Source: Nephrocerus scutellatus (Eukaryota; Arthropoda; Insecta; Diptera; Pipunculidae). Taken from it: DNA of 64,000 nucleotides. Each line of letters begins with the position of its first letter. Position 1 is the first letter of the stretch. The position numbers and the translations under genes were made by a program. The notes below the pieces were generated by a model, which saw nothing but the letters and a program-made list of their open reading frames with translations, was not told the origin of the DNA and made no database searches. Shown piece by piece: positions 10,326-21,971 of this stretch. The DNA is taken from assembly GCA_947095585.1 (NCBI GenBank), contig OX352761.1:108983890-109047889 (forward strand), in the 5' to 3' direction.

Positions 10326-11759
10326 AACATATGCAAATATATATATATCAATGTACATTAATACAATTAAGGTTCATAAGGCATTTACCGTTTGTTACTG
10401 AAAGTTCGTTTTAAATTCCGGACATGTTTCTTTGACAGATTGAAAAGTCGTCTGGATTTTTGCAAACTTTCATTGCAGGATCTTGGCAAATTTATTGTTA
10501 GCAATGGCGAACTGCTTGAAAACGAAAGCAAGTTTCATCAACACACATCACAAACGACAAAACATAAAACGAAATAAAACATAATAAATTGACACAAAAT
10601 AAACGTTTACGAAATAACTCAATGAATTGTTAACAACATAGAATGACTTATTACTAAAACTGAATGATCAAAACTCACATTGTATTCTTTGGGACTACGT
10701 TAACTGAGGAAGGCATTCCGGTCCTGCAAAAAAGAGATCAAAAGAATGTTGGTTAGGAAAAACGTGCAAAACTGGTAAAGACACTTTTTTCGGTGAATGA
10801 TTAAAGCAAACAATTAGCATGATCAGGGATTTCTACGAATGTAAATACCAACAACATAAGTCAAAACAAATCTGACAAAAGGATATGCATTATACGAAGT
10901 AAGAGCCTATAGCTATATGGAAACTATGACACAAACAATTCCATGGTTAAAGTTTATTTAATAAAAGCGTACGTGTTGACTTAACCAGAAGTAGGAAACT
11001 CACACAAAAATTGTTCGTAATCGGAGCGAATTGTTGCATGACATAAGAGTTGCGGAATGTTATGCCAAGTATAGTACATACTACATAATATTGCAATTAG
11101 TCATGTTTTGAACGAACAAGTTAAGTACAACTGATTCTTTAATTGCAAGCGTACTCACGAAAGACTTGGTAACTTGGTAACGAGAAAGCACAAATAAATG
11201 CATATAAGTCTTTCTTCTGTTTGCCTGGAATTATCTGAGCAGTCAAACTTAAGTCAATGCTTCAGTAAAATTTCCTAAATTAAAAACTTAACATATGCAC
11301 GAATAAATTGTACAATCTTTGTTTGGAACATTTTAAGCATATCTCTCTAAATTTATAAGTAACTTTCATTCGGAAATAATTAAGATCCAACTTTACGTTT
11401 TTAGCACTAGGGTTAGTTCGACAGTTTAAGTTCACTGTGTGTAAGCTAAACTGACTTGCGGTTGTACATACATAGAAGAATGGCTATGGTAATAAAAATT
11501 CAATTTGGCTGTGGCACATGGACAAAAAATCACTCCCTAGTTCTCTACGAGTAAATATCCGCAGGCAGCAGTCTATGCACATAAGCATAGAAGCAGTAAA
11601 TAAAAACAAATCGAACTGGATATCAGCACACACCTTGCGATAAATGATCCCTTAATTGTTGGCGTACTGAGGGGATCTTAAGCCGGTCGATACCTAGGAA
11701 TTCGGATGATATTGCGGATTCTTTGAACAGATGCAGTACGTAACTGGACACTAGCTACC
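10326..11759. other. Intergenic, no gene recognised
   Basis: AT-rich DNA. A short plus-strand open frame (10392-10577) has no recognisable domain. No RNA gene or clear repeat was seen. Confidence 0.4.
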
Positions 11760-12481
11760 ATAAGGTGATGGGTTCCAGTCTTGGTCTCCTCAAAAATAAA
11801 TCTCTCCACCGGTCCCGATTTCAAGTCGAATTCATTCAGTTTGGCATTCCTTAATTCTGGGCGTCTAGTCTACGCCATCCTTCTAGCGTACGGCAGCCTA
11901 GCTGTCGTGTCCCATATATCCTAACACAATTATCGGATTTAAAGAGTCTCGACATACTGAACTAGGCTTTGTTGGTTTTAAGCAACCGTTGGCGTGTTTC
12001 TGGTTCGATGCTGTTATCGGCTTCAGCTGTAAGTAGTAAGTAGTTAAAGGATTGCACTATTTCTAGTCTCGCTCCACTATCTTAATTGAGGAACCAATGT
12101 TGGTTCTATTGCTCGCAGACGTAACCATCTTGTACATTCTTTTGCTCTCATTTATGTGCAGGCAGACCTAGATTTAGTTTCTTGCGTTTCTACCAATGAT
12201 ATCAATATCGTATGCATAAGCCAGTATCGAAACGAACTTATAGAGGATTGTTCCTACCGCCGTTTCATCAGAGTCTCGGATCACTTACTTCAACCGATAC
12301 CGAATACCTTATAAAGTTTTACAATGCATATGCTCTCATAGGCAGTTTTAAAGACTTTAAAGCCGACTATGACAGCATGATGGTTAAGTGAGTTTTGGAA
12401 CTCTAGTAAAACTGAAAATCTGATCAGTAGTTGATTTGCCAGGGATGAAGCCACACTGGTATGGGTATGGGACATTAGCAT
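11760..12481 (-). mobile_element. RTE-like LINE fragment, copy C
   Basis: Read on the minus strand, this matches the C-terminal half of copies A and B. It includes the segment around the YADD region (seen as plus-strand ATACTGGCTT-type sequence reversed near 12210), the TTTAACTACTTACTACT region near 12030, and an end with a GACTAGACGCCCAGAATTAA-like run near 11860. Many stops are present. The GAT-type 3' tail is not evident, so the 3' end is lost. Confidence 0.65.
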
Positions 12482-12758
12482 ATGGACCTATCCTGTCTTG
12501 ATCCTTAGAAGAGAATATATTTTACGCGGTACTCAACTACGTTATGCCACGATAATTGCTATACCATGTTATATATATCCTTTCTTCTGGAAAACAAGGT
12601 GCCTCGTCTGCAGTCTTCTGGCATCACTTCTTCCTCCCATACTTACACTATTAGTTAATGAATTGTTTGATGTAGTGTGGTTCCTTCAGATTTAATTAGC
12701 TTCGATTTTTTTTAAATATGCGTACTCGGAAAGGGGTTCGCAACCTCATAATGCTCGG

Positions 12759-13219
12759 CTATATGCATGCCACAGCGTGGACGTTAAGGAAAAGAAGATG
12801 TCTATGAGCTTGTATTTTGAATGCCTGTGGATCATAGTGATGTTGAAATACATAGCTTGGCAAGGCATTCCACATACGTGTTGTACAGCTGAAGAACAAA
12901 TCCTTGAACTTAACTGTACGTACGTATTGTATTCTATCTAGTTGATGCAAAGTAGTTTTAGGCGCACCAGACCAGATATGATAATTTTACTAAAGTGTAG
13001 GGCGAATAAAAGCCTCGTAGATAGTAGCTAGATCAGAGGGAGTGAAATATTTCTTGCATCGGGTTAGAAAACCTAAACATTTCGTAGCAGGAGGGACGTT
13101 CTTCAAACTTATATGATAAGTTGAGAGTGCTGTCATCAGCGAAAGAGTGAATTGAATTAGAAATCACAGATAAGATATCATTCATAAAAATGAGAAAGAG
13201 TGTCGGGGACAAAACAGTG
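12759..13219 (-). mobile_element. Jockey/CR1-type LINE fragment
   Basis: The minus strand encodes STVLSPTLFLIFMNDILS and HSFADDSTLNLSYKF (RT core, catalytic ADD kept) around 13120-13210. After a deletion, the C-terminal RTVKFKDLFFSCTTRMWNAL region follows around 12760-12920. It is the same family as 2721-3020. The RT and C-terminal parts are closer than in an intact element, so the fragment is internally deleted. Confidence 0.7.
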
Positions 13220-13486
13220 GAAATGCGCGTAGCTACTGAGCAGGAGGTTCGTGATTCAAATCCCAGTAACACCAAAAGTATTTTTCACGGTGTCCCACCT
13301 CTCGCGAATATCTGACAAACGTTCTGAGAGTAATAACTTGTCACGGAAAGCTTCTCAATTCGCCGTTCGGAGCCAGCCTTAAATTTTATGTCCCTTCCAT
13401 TTGTGTAAAAAATATACATGCACAACACTAATGGTCGCGAGAAGATAGGCCTTGGACCGCAATGGTCTGTCGCGCCGAATATTTTC
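13220..13486 (+). mobile_element. tRNA-related SINE, copy 1
   Basis: The left end resembles a tRNA-like RNA polymerase III promoter: GTAGCTACTGAGCAGGAGG (A-box-like), then a B-box-like GATTCAAATCCC. A non-tRNA body follows and ends near GTCTGTCGCGCCGAATATT. The body matches the inverted copy at 27618-27838, including TTGTCACGGAAAGCTTCTCA. No poly(A) tail was seen. Confidence 0.6.
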
Positions 13487-13580
13487 ATTATTAGGAAGTG
13501 GCTTAAAAATTGATGGCAAGATTTGCCAAACTGGCACAAACGGGCACGGGAAGTTAATATGCTCGTAAAGAATTTAAAAA
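13487..13580 (+). repeat. Dispersed repeat shared with 20920-21010
   Basis: TTAGGAAGTGGCTTAAAAAT and, downstream, ACGGGCACGGGAAGTTAATA recur at 20920-21010 in the same order and orientation, with about 10-15 percent differences by eye. It abuts the SINE end and may be part of a larger composite. Confidence 0.6.
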
Positions 13581-15484
13581 AAACGCCATAACCTGAATAC
13601 TCATTATTAAACTCTTTCACATTGTTCGTTTGTTTTGTTTTTGTCCATCTGTAACCCGAACAATTATGACTCGATTTTTGCAATAACTCATTCAACGCAA
13701 ACGATTCCTATTAGTTGCATCTTACTGTACCTACATAATAAATTTCTGTGACCCCCAATCTAGTTATCCCACCTGATCAACAAATGATGGATGGTTGGAA
13801 CATGTGCAGAATTTTTACATCAGTCACAGAAATGTGAGCGTTTTTTAGGTCATTGCGGCATCTAAATCCATATGTGACCTATTGAATCAATTGTACCAAC
13901 AACAACAACAAAAAATCTTGGAAATTTTCCAATAAATGCATTTCGCAAACTCGGAAAATTGCAGGAGAAAAAAAATCAATTTTGTCTCGGACAACTAACC
14001 GCAGATATTTTTTGGTTTCCAGGGCAATTTGGCATCTAACTCGTGCTTTATATAACACTGTGTCGCAACGCAACGCTTGGCTTAATTGAAATGCAGCCAA
14101 AACATTTTCCAATAGAAAGCAACATTGAAAAGTATCGCGTAACAACCGACCGTTTAGTTTCTCTGTCTAGTCTAGACTGGGTGAGGGAGTGAGGCTCGAC
14201 TTATGTGCATGTATCTATTGTGTGTGTTATTGGATGTGCGTTGCGGTCATTACCATTCAATAACAAATTATTACCACAAACGATGCCAACAAATCGATGA
14301 CATTGCAAAGACATTAAAAAAATGTGAAGAACGTCTCTCCAGGCCTATGAGAAACCACATTCATTAAGGTCGTCAACCATCCAACAAAAATGACAAAATT
14401 ATAAGAACTGTTAAAAAAGTGCATTTATATCTTGTGTTGTCCGTCCGTGTGACGAACAAGATGAACGTCTGACATTGCCTATTAGTTACTAGTATGTACC
14501 TGCATTCTGTAGAAAGTACCACTCGGTTTTGTTGTTCCATTCTTTGTTTTGTGTTCTTAGTAAAAAACTTTTCCCACATGACAATAAAGTTATAGTTACC
14601 AGTTACCAGTTAGTATTTATCTTTATCTTTATCTTTTGTATCTTTATCTAATATGTGGTAATTTTATCACAGTGTCTGATGACCATCTGTGTATGAATGA
14701 CGGTGTTTAGAGTATAGATTGAGTATGGAGATGTTTGGCCATAAATGGTGTTCTACCATCGCCATTTATGTCTAATCATCGTAGCTAAACGCTTGTTATC
14801 GCTTTTTTAGCTTCTACTAATGCCGTCACGTTACTGGGCATAAGAGTGGCTCCTGATAAAAAATTAAAACTTAGCTATTTGACCATCTGGTGTACACATT
14901 GTGATTAACTTTCGTAGAACTATCAACGAGATCAGAGATCTCTCTGAATACACGCACCAATGTGGTTGGACTGCTGTGCAAATCGAACTGCACTGACTTC
15001 ATAGTTTATTAATACTCCTGCTGTAAGCAAGAGGCAAAATAATTAGGCATCAATGCCAAATGTATCCAGAGAAGACTTTATTCTTTTGGGTGATTTTGTT
15101 TTTTATGTTGTTTGGCATAGCTAAATATGTACTTTATCTGGTTTTGAGAAAATCTTGAGCTGATCCTGAAGGGATTTCTTGTGAGGGGTTTTGAGGTGGT
15201 TTTTGAGGTGGGTCTTGAGGAGGTATTTTTTATAAAATATCGTTAACAAAATTATTTTGCACGATATCATGTTACTTATCAGTTATAAACAGTTAACAGT
15301 TTACGCATCAATTTTCGTAAGTCACAGGCACTCAAACAAAGTACCTCGATATTATTCTTCGATTGAAAATTTACATAAACACTTTTATGGATTGGTTTTT
15401 ATAATTTAATCGTTTCTAAGAAACAGTCCAGATTCAATACTTCGTCCACGAGACCGAGGGAAAATATCTCATCATATGTCGAGG
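13581..15484. other. Intergenic, no gene recognised
   Basis: No coding signal was recognised. It holds a pyrimidine-rich CTTTATCTTTATC microsatellite near 14615-14650 and a short GT-rich tract of TTGAGG-type repeats at about 15160-15230, resembling the larger arrays at 23690 and 25930. Confidence 0.4.
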
Positions 15485-15690
15485 AAAAAAAGTGATAAAA
15501 GACTTTGATATAGCGCCGAGAAGAACATTCCTCTAAAAGTACATCAAGATACTGGCTTACGATATTGACCCAAAAGCTATACACGAAACTGCAATCTATC
15601 TAGCGATTGAGCGATTGGCCCGAAATCGGTTGCTGCTCATAAATATGAGCAAAACAAAGTATGTACGTAATTGTCGACACGTCTGCGAGC
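15485..15690 (+). mobile_element. RTE-like LINE fragment, copy D
   Basis: AGACTTTGATATAGCGCCGA, then CAAGATACTGGCTTACGATA, match the RT segment just before the catalytic YADD box of copy A (about 1620-1800). The YADD codons themselves are deleted: TTACG runs straight into ATATTGACC. Confidence 0.65.
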
Positions 15691-15984
15691 AGAAATGTGT
15701 ATTCAGATTTCCGTGAACACCACCAACAGAGGGTATAATTCCACGGTCTTCTTCGGACACGGATTGATTTTGTGACGTCAATCAACGCCCATCGACAATA
15801 TTACTATTATGAATGTATCAGTATCATTGGAGTGTAAGGCTCCAACCTCTCACTGATGGGAGCGATACCTGTCTAAATCTCTGCCGATCTATGGGTCACG
15901 GTACCCGAGTAAGAACTCACGCTGAATAAATACTCTACCCTCATTTGGGTGTCAACCACATCCACCACGATGCTCCCACAAGGG

Positions 15985-16590
15985 GGACAACCTCAATCCT
16001 TAGATTTTCTAAAACGGTGCAAGTTATATTTCACTCCATCTGATCTGGCTACTATTTACAAGGCATTCATTCAATTGAGTGCACCTAACTCTACCTTGCA
16101 TCTGACCTATAGAATACAAAACCGAGCGTTTAAATTTATCAGTGATTTTGCGAAATCACTATATTCGCTTGAACACCACAAGAACGTTTCTTCATATTCA
16201 CTATTTTATTGACCAGCGGTGCTCAAGAGAAATAGCCAGTTGCATGCCACCTCTCTTAATTAATTCAACCGCAATACTCGCGTAGTGCTCTGATAATCTG
16301 TATAACATGAAAACTCTTAAAAGATAGCAGTATTACTTTACAAAACTTTTACAACTTCACTGGTTAAAATCCGACATCTTCGGACCTACAGTTTAGTTAA
16401 GAGATTATTTACTTAGCCGTACAGCGCGTATGTGGAATGATTTGCCAAGCTCTGTACTTTAGTTTCATTGTGTTCGGCAGACATTAGAAACCCAAGCTTC
16501 CAGACATCTCCTCTTTTCCCCTCTCCTTGAACCTTTAACTCACACGCTGTACCAAGCTGAAAACCAAGCATGATTTTGGTGCAAGCCCCT
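15985..16590 (+). mobile_element. Jockey/CR1-type LINE C-terminal fragment
   Basis: The plus strand encodes LDFLKRCKLYFTPSDLATIY and SLYSLEHHKNVSSYSLFY, typical of the region after the RT catalytic core. Near 16400 it gives the C-terminal RTARMWNDLPSS-like motif. It ends in an A-rich tract near 16605. Stops and shifts make it inactive. Confidence 0.7.
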
Positions 16591-16605
16591 CACACGTACG
16601 CAAAT

Positions 16606-17559
16606 TATAAAAAAAAAGTACATAATTTGTGTTGCACAGTTTAGAAGTCTTTGGAGAAGTCTAGTAGAACCAGCGTTGTTACATCATTTTTCTATATTTT
16701 AACAAAAAGAGGAGCAAAATATTTCAAAATTCCGGAATTTATGGCTTACAAATGAGTTTACTAAATCTTTGGTAACACCAGTACAATTTAAAATTCAATT
16801 TTCTGACCGCATTGCAGCCGAATTGGGAAACACTTTCGGTTGGTTGAAAAAATATAGCACCTTTAGCGCTTTTGGGGTGACTTTTTATTCGATACTCGGA
16901 GTAAATAAAAAAATAACTAATACAGTAAATAAAAACCGGAAAAGCTCTTTCAAATGATTATTAAGGAAACTAACATTTGCAATATATCACGCATACGCCC
17001 ACCTACGTTTGACCTGTATGGCTCTAAAATAATATTGTTGACCTTTTCATATGAAGGCATCGTCGAACTGCTGAAATATCGCACAGATATTATTTCACAT
17101 CCAGTTTGAAGACCACAAAATCATATTTGCCAACATATAAGAAAGTTGCATTTTTATCCAACTTAATGAAAGAGAGAGATGAGGGGGGGATCCAGCATCA
17201 ATCATCACACGTCGAAAAAGCAATCCGATTTAATAAAAAGAAAAACACTTGTATTTGAATGTGACTCACGATAAAGGAATACGTACTTGATCTGCTGCGA
17301 TTCCAAATACATAACACTGATACTGAAGAATAAAAAAAACACAAAAACTGCAAACATCAACAATATAAATTAAAATTAATATTTTTTCACTCTTTGGTAT
17401 CAAATTTCTCTGTAAATATTTATTGTACAATTTGTGTACCATCACAGAAATAGTCAGCCAGTTAGAAATTACTCGATTTCACTGTAAATCCCATTCGCAT
17501 TTTCAAATTAGACAACAACAAAAGTATCTGTTTGATTTGAAAGAAAAATTGAAAACTGC
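16606..17559. other. Intergenic, no gene recognised
   Basis: AT-rich DNA with no recognisable coding, RNA or repeat feature. A G-run with a purine-rich stretch lies near 17170-17190. Confidence 0.4.
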
Positions 17560-18000
17560 CAGAAATCACTGATTACAGCACGCAAGAAACGGCGGCAATA
17601 ATGGCGACAGTAATGGCCGAATAAATAACACGCGCACGGCGAACAAGCGAACTTGTTTGAATTTCACGCAGTATAGACATAAACGCAGCGTGTATCCACG
17701 ACGCAAGCTAACCAAGCACTGCAAGAGACTAACAGCAGCAGACTGACTGACGTTTGCCGGTGCCGGGCCACTAGCAGCTTGTGAGAGCCTCTTGACACAA
17801 CACAACAAAAACATCAAATATCCAAATGGTGCACAAGAGAAAGCAAGAAAAACACGAATCACGTCGTTGCCGAGCTGCTGGTAACTGTGGCAATATGGCA
17901 ATATGGCAATGGCATTAGCAATGCTGCATACGCAACGCGCTCTGGCAACAGAAGCTTCAATTTAATGCTCAAAAGTCATAAGCGGAAGCGTAGGAAAGGT
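17560..18000. other. GC-richer block, possible promoter or 5' untranslated region
   Basis: About 440 bases are less AT-rich than the surroundings, contain CA- and GCA-rich words, and show no transposon similarity. Such blocks often mark first exons or promoters in flies. Orientation and gene are unknown; it could hold the missing 5' end of the minus-strand TTLL5 gene about 10 kb downstream. Purely inferential. Confidence 0.2.
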
Positions 18001-18099
18001 ATTATGACTAAAAAAACAAGACATCAACAACTATTATCGTAGAACGCCAGACAGTCAGATGGACACAGAATATGAAAAGCGTGGTCGCAATCTAGTTGC

Positions 18100-18400
18100 A
18101 TCACAGTTTGTTTGTTTGTTTGCCGTGGAATCTTGCGATCAATTTATAGCCCACTTACCAAAGCCCGATTTTATTAAAACTTTCCACACATATGTATTTT
18201 CGGTGACAACCAAAGGGGCTCAATTTAATAAAAAAATTACCCGATTTTCTTTAAATTGCTTAAACATGTGTATCTTCGATGAACAACCCTTTCTGGAAAA
18301 ATTTGGAAGAGATCGGGTCGGTGCTCTTAAACAAATTTTTAACCCCACTTTCTTCAAATTTTATTGCGAGCCCGAAGGGCGAACCTTATATTCAGAGGGC
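18100..18400 (-). repeat. Dispersed repeat related to the 20.6-21.5 kb array
   Basis: ACCCGATTTTCTTTAAATTG and the GTGTATCTTCGATGAACA-type block match, in reverse orientation, the units of the tandem array at 20640-21500. The left part (CTTGCGATCAATTTATAGCCC and AAAACTTTCCACACATATG) matches 24570-24640. No conserved protein was recognised, although three frames are open here. Confidence 0.6.
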
Positions 18401-18407
18401 ATATAAA

Positions 18408-18836
18408 TTTTTCAGCGAGCTTGCGTACATTTGTACGTTTATACACTGGTCAGTTTGCCGTGTCGTATATCTCGGCTTCTACCAGTCAAAATTGGGTGGG
18501 ACTTGTTTTAAAACAATTGGTTAGCTCTCAGCTTGCGATGGCGTTTTAATTCATAGGGGTTACTACTTTACTACCCCTGGGGAAACTGCGAAAAATACTA
18601 AATATACACATCGCTATCAATTTTTCAGCGAGCGTGTGAACATTTGTCCGTTTGTACGTTTATACACTGGTCAGTTTGCCGTGTCGTATATATCGGCTTG
18701 TACCAGTCAAAATTTGATGGGACTTGTTTTAAAACAATTGGTTAGCGCTCAGCTTGCGATGGCGTAATTTTTTTATTCATAGGGGCTACCAGCCCTGAGG
18801 AAACTGAGAAATACTAAATCTACGCATTGCTATCGA
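18408..18836 (+). repeat. 213-bp tandem duplication
   Basis: Unit 1 begins TTTTTCAGCGAGCTTGCGT at 18408 and unit 2 begins TTTTTCAGCGAGCGTGTG at 18621. Both contain ACACTGGTCAGTTTGCCGTG, AAACAATTGGTTAGC and a following ATAGGGG-type segment. By eye they are about 90 percent identical, so the duplication is fairly old. Confidence 0.9.
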
Positions 18837-19604
18837 TTTTTTTAAGTTTGCAAAGTTAAATGTGGTTTTTTCAGTCTATTTCAGAAATCGCTTTATATCT
18901 GAAAGACCTATTGCTTTTGAATGAAAGACCTACATTTAACTAAGGCTTTTAAAATAATTGAGCCTTAAGACTGAATTTCAACTAAATACATTTGTGCGGG
19001 TGTGTGTAGTATCTCGCAATCTCGCATAACAGAATACATTAGCTCGTGTTTCTATAGTAGTGGAACGTTTTTGGTACAAGATAGATGGACGTGGTACGAC
19101 TCTCCATCTGCTCCGGAAAGGGCAGATGTGCATATGCCGTAGGAACAATTTTCAGTACTAATCCTAAGTTAAAGTAAAAGTCTTGGTAAAATTGTTCAAA
19201 AGTCAAATCTGATAAGCGATTTAGACTTAATTTTTAAGGGAAGACGGCAAAATAAGTCTGACGATTTTCATTGATAATCATTTTCGTCATTGTTTTAAAA
19301 CAATTGTAATGTGTGTGACGTTTGTCGCGTGAGGCACGTGTAAAAAAAATATTTCTTAAAAAATTATGTTTTTTAAAAAAAAAAAAACCTGAGTTTCCTG
19401 AAACGTTTAATTCACAGGCCTTTAAAATAGCCGTCAAAAAGTTCCTCAATAGTTTCTTGGTCAAGGTTTTTTGTAGTTTTTCCTGACCATGATCTATTGC
19501 TTAATGCAAAGTATTTGGACTCGCGTCATTTCAGTTTCGTGTTCGTTTTTCCGTATGGCTTTTTCAATGAATCAAGGAGGATTCTGCGAAAATAATTTAA
19601 AAAT
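18837..19604. other. Intergenic, no gene recognised
   Basis: AT-rich. Short homopolymer A runs occur near 19375. No feature was recognised. Confidence 0.4.
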
Positions 19605-19715
19605 GTGATATACTGTAAATTAAATTCCTTCGATTTTTTCATAATGGGCATAGCCCACCTTATTTCCGTGGCAAAAGTCATTCAAGGTATGATAAATCAT
19701 AATAAAAAAAAAACT
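19605..19715 (+). repeat. Short interspersed repeat with A-rich end, copy 1
   Basis: ATTCCTTCGATTTTTTCATA, GGGCATAGCCCACCTTATTT and AAAGTCATTCAAGG are followed by an A-run. The same order appears reversed at 28655-28790, and a shorter version at 37410-37470 (CTTATTGCCTTGGCGCAAGT). The A-rich 3' end suggests a retroposed sequence. Confidence 0.5.
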
Positions 19716-19835
19716 GGTCAACAAGCAGCACAAGCACAACGGAGACATATATGGCTCGAATAAGTCAGAGATATTCTACCACAGATTTAAGCAATTTCTC
19801 TCATTGCTAAGTTGATAAATACAAAAAGCTATTTC

Positions 19836-19907
19836 GGGCTCAACCGGGATTTGAACCCGGGACCTCTCGCACCCAAAGCGAAAATCATACCCCTAGACCA
19901 TTGAGCC
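19836..19907 (-). tRNA. tRNA-Pro (anticodon TGG)
   Basis: This 72-base gene on the minus strand begins GGCTCAATGGTCTAGGGGTA. The acceptor stem GGCTCAA/TTGAGCC pairs perfectly, the anticodon loop is TTTGGGT (TGG), and the T arm GGTTCAAATCC carries a good B box. The last anticodon-stem pair is a G-U wobble. A T-run shortly downstream on the minus strand can act as RNA polymerase III terminator. Intronless. Confidence 0.96.
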
Positions 19908-20114
19908 ACATAATTAAAGCAGTGTGTGCGTTGCTTTTCAAATGAAAATTCAATCACAGCAGATATAAAATACGTACAGTACAGATACAAGTTGCTTGCG
20001 ACTTGCATTTTAATTCGTTCAACTTGCCTCGATTAGCTGGCTGAAATACCTTTAACTTTTGTCAGCAACCAAGTGGTTTGATGTTCAATGTGTATAACTT
20101 GCCAACAACTTGTC

Positions 20115-20187
20115 GGGGATGTAGCTCAGATGGTAGAGCGCTCGCTTAGCATGTGAGAGGTACGGGGATCGATGCCCCGCATCTCCA
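20115..20187 (+). tRNA. tRNA-Ala (anticodon AGC)
   Basis: This 73-base gene begins GGGGATGTAGCTCAGATGGT. The anticodon loop is TTAGCAT (AGC, read as inosine in flies). The T arm contains GGGGATCGATGCCCC and the acceptor end is GCATCTCCA. All stems close. A six-T run follows at about 20191-20196 as terminator. It is divergent from the tRNA-Pro gene 207 bases to its left. Confidence 0.96.
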
Positions 20188-20190
20188 GTC

Positions 20191-20196
20191 TTTTTT
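20191..20196 (+). terminator. RNA polymerase III T-run terminator of tRNA-Ala
   Basis: An uninterrupted run of T starts four bases after the tRNA-Ala discriminator base, the usual RNA polymerase III stop signal. Confidence 0.8.
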
Positions 20197-20441
20197 CTTA
20201 AATAATTTTTGTAAAAGTCTCATCACCGATTCTGGTTATATTTTGCATATCCACTGAACAAATAATAAATGGCAATGTACCTGATAAATACCCTCTACGA
20301 ATATTGTTCGGCTAAGTAAAATAAGTTTTTCGATAAAACTAATAAGTTGCCTAATAAGCTATAGGCAATATATAAATTTTATCCGCAAACAAGCCCAACA
20401 GAATTGATATTTGAACAATTACTTTTTAAAATAAAAATTGT

Positions 20442-20575
20442 ATAGCTATAAAAATATACTTGTAAAGATTTAAAGTGAAAAACGTTGGGGCATGCAACTA
20501 CTCATGCATCAAAAATCTACTGCATGAGCCCCACGTTTTTTATTTTATATCTTACAAGTATATTTTCATAGCTAT
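20442..20575. repeat. Palindromic MITE-like element
   Basis: The left arm TAGCTATAAAAATATACTTG and the right arm (its imperfect reverse complement, ending CATAGCTAT) fold into a long hairpin with inner arms AAAACGTTGGGGCATGCA and TGCATGAGCCCCACGTTTT. Total length is about 134 bases. Flanking duplication is not clear. Confidence 0.75.
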
Positions 20576-20639
20576 TAAAAATTCACAATTAATAAAGCAA
20601 CCCATAAAAATTAAAATTTTGCGTGCAAATTATCTAATC

Positions 20640-21500
20640 GGGGATACACAATGTGCAGTTTGAATAAAATCGGGTAAATTTTTTTTTTTAAATTTTGTTA
20701 GGGAGCCCACCGACCCCGGCGCCCGATTACTTTCAAATTTTTATAAAAAGTGTTGTCCATTGGAGATACACATGCGTATAAAATTTGAAGAAAATCGGGT
20801 AAAATTTTGTAATCAATTTGTATGGAAGCCCCCCGGCCCCCAGACCTGAGGGGCCCCAAATTTTAATAGAAAGTGTTGTCATGGAAAATACACACGTGTG
20901 CACAGTTTGAATAAAATCGGGCTTTAGGAAGTGAGTTAAAAATTAATCACAAGATTTTACTACCCAGCCAGCAACGGGCACGCGAAGTTAATATAGAGAA
21001 TTTAAAAGAAAGTGTGTCCATCGGATATAATGATGTGTTTCAAATTTAAAGAAAATCGGGTTATTTTAAAAAAAAAATATATATATGGGCTACCCTCGGG
21101 GCTCAGGGCCCATTCACTCAAAAAATTTTACAATAAGTATTGTTCATCGCAGATACACATTATAAAATTTGAAGAAAATCGGGTCAATTTTTAAAAAAAA
21201 TTTATGGGAGCCCCTCGGCCCTGGAGCCACTTCCAAATTTAATTTTAACAAAACACACAAAACATGTGTGTATAAAATTTAACGAAAATCGGGTAAATTT
21301 TTTAAAATTTTGTATGGGACCTTTCGACACCGGTGCCAGATCACTCCAAAATTTTTACAATAAGTATTGTTCATCGAAATACACATGCATATAAAATTTG
21401 AAGAAAATCGGGTACTTTTTTTCAAAAATTTGTATGGGTGCCCCCCCGGCCCCAGCCCGATCACTACCAAGTTTTTATAAAAAGTATTGTATATAAAAGT
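20640..21500 (+). repeat. Degenerate tandem array of about 110-145 bp units
   Basis: Seven units are marked by an AAAATCGGGT-type word near 20667, 20792, 20908, 21052, 21175, 21285 and 21405. Most also carry a TTTTGTATGGGAGCCCC-type segment, a run of Cs, and a GTATTGTTCATCG-type segment. The C/G-rich islands stand out from the AT-rich background. Reversed single units occur at 18100-18400 and 24550-24960. No coding role was recognised. Confidence 0.8.
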
Positions 21501-21971
21501 GTTGTTGCAACCACCAATCGCCTAAATTTTTCGAGCAGCTATTGAGCTCTCGTTGGGTGCAATAGGATAAAAGTGCATGCATTTACATACGATTATTTTC
21601 AATTAAAGGTTTCATAAATTTCAGGTTTGTCGCTTTTAAGTATATAGGTATAAGTACGCACCAAACAGTTGACATACTGTAGACAAAGAGGGAATCTGGG
21701 TAGCACAGACTAATTTCATGTGAAATGGACATCAAAATAGGGTGAACAGACTTACTAGAATACTCCAAGAATTGGCCTAATAAACATTTAACATATGGGT
21801 TCGAAAATTCTTATGACCAGCGTTTAACAATGCCGAATGCAGAACTTGTTCTGATAATGAAGCTATCAGTGTGGAAACAAAAGTTGAGTTCCCGGTTGCA
21901 GATTTCACCCAGGTTGCTTAGTAAAATGACGGAAAAGACAGGCTTATAACAAATGAAATAGTTCTAGCTTC

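Noticed and set aside
9714..10361. 215-residue open frame of Lys/Ser/Gln/Asp repeats
   Set aside because: It coincides with the AAAAAGATC satellite; the frame is open only because the units contain no stop in that phase. No start context or conserved part was seen.
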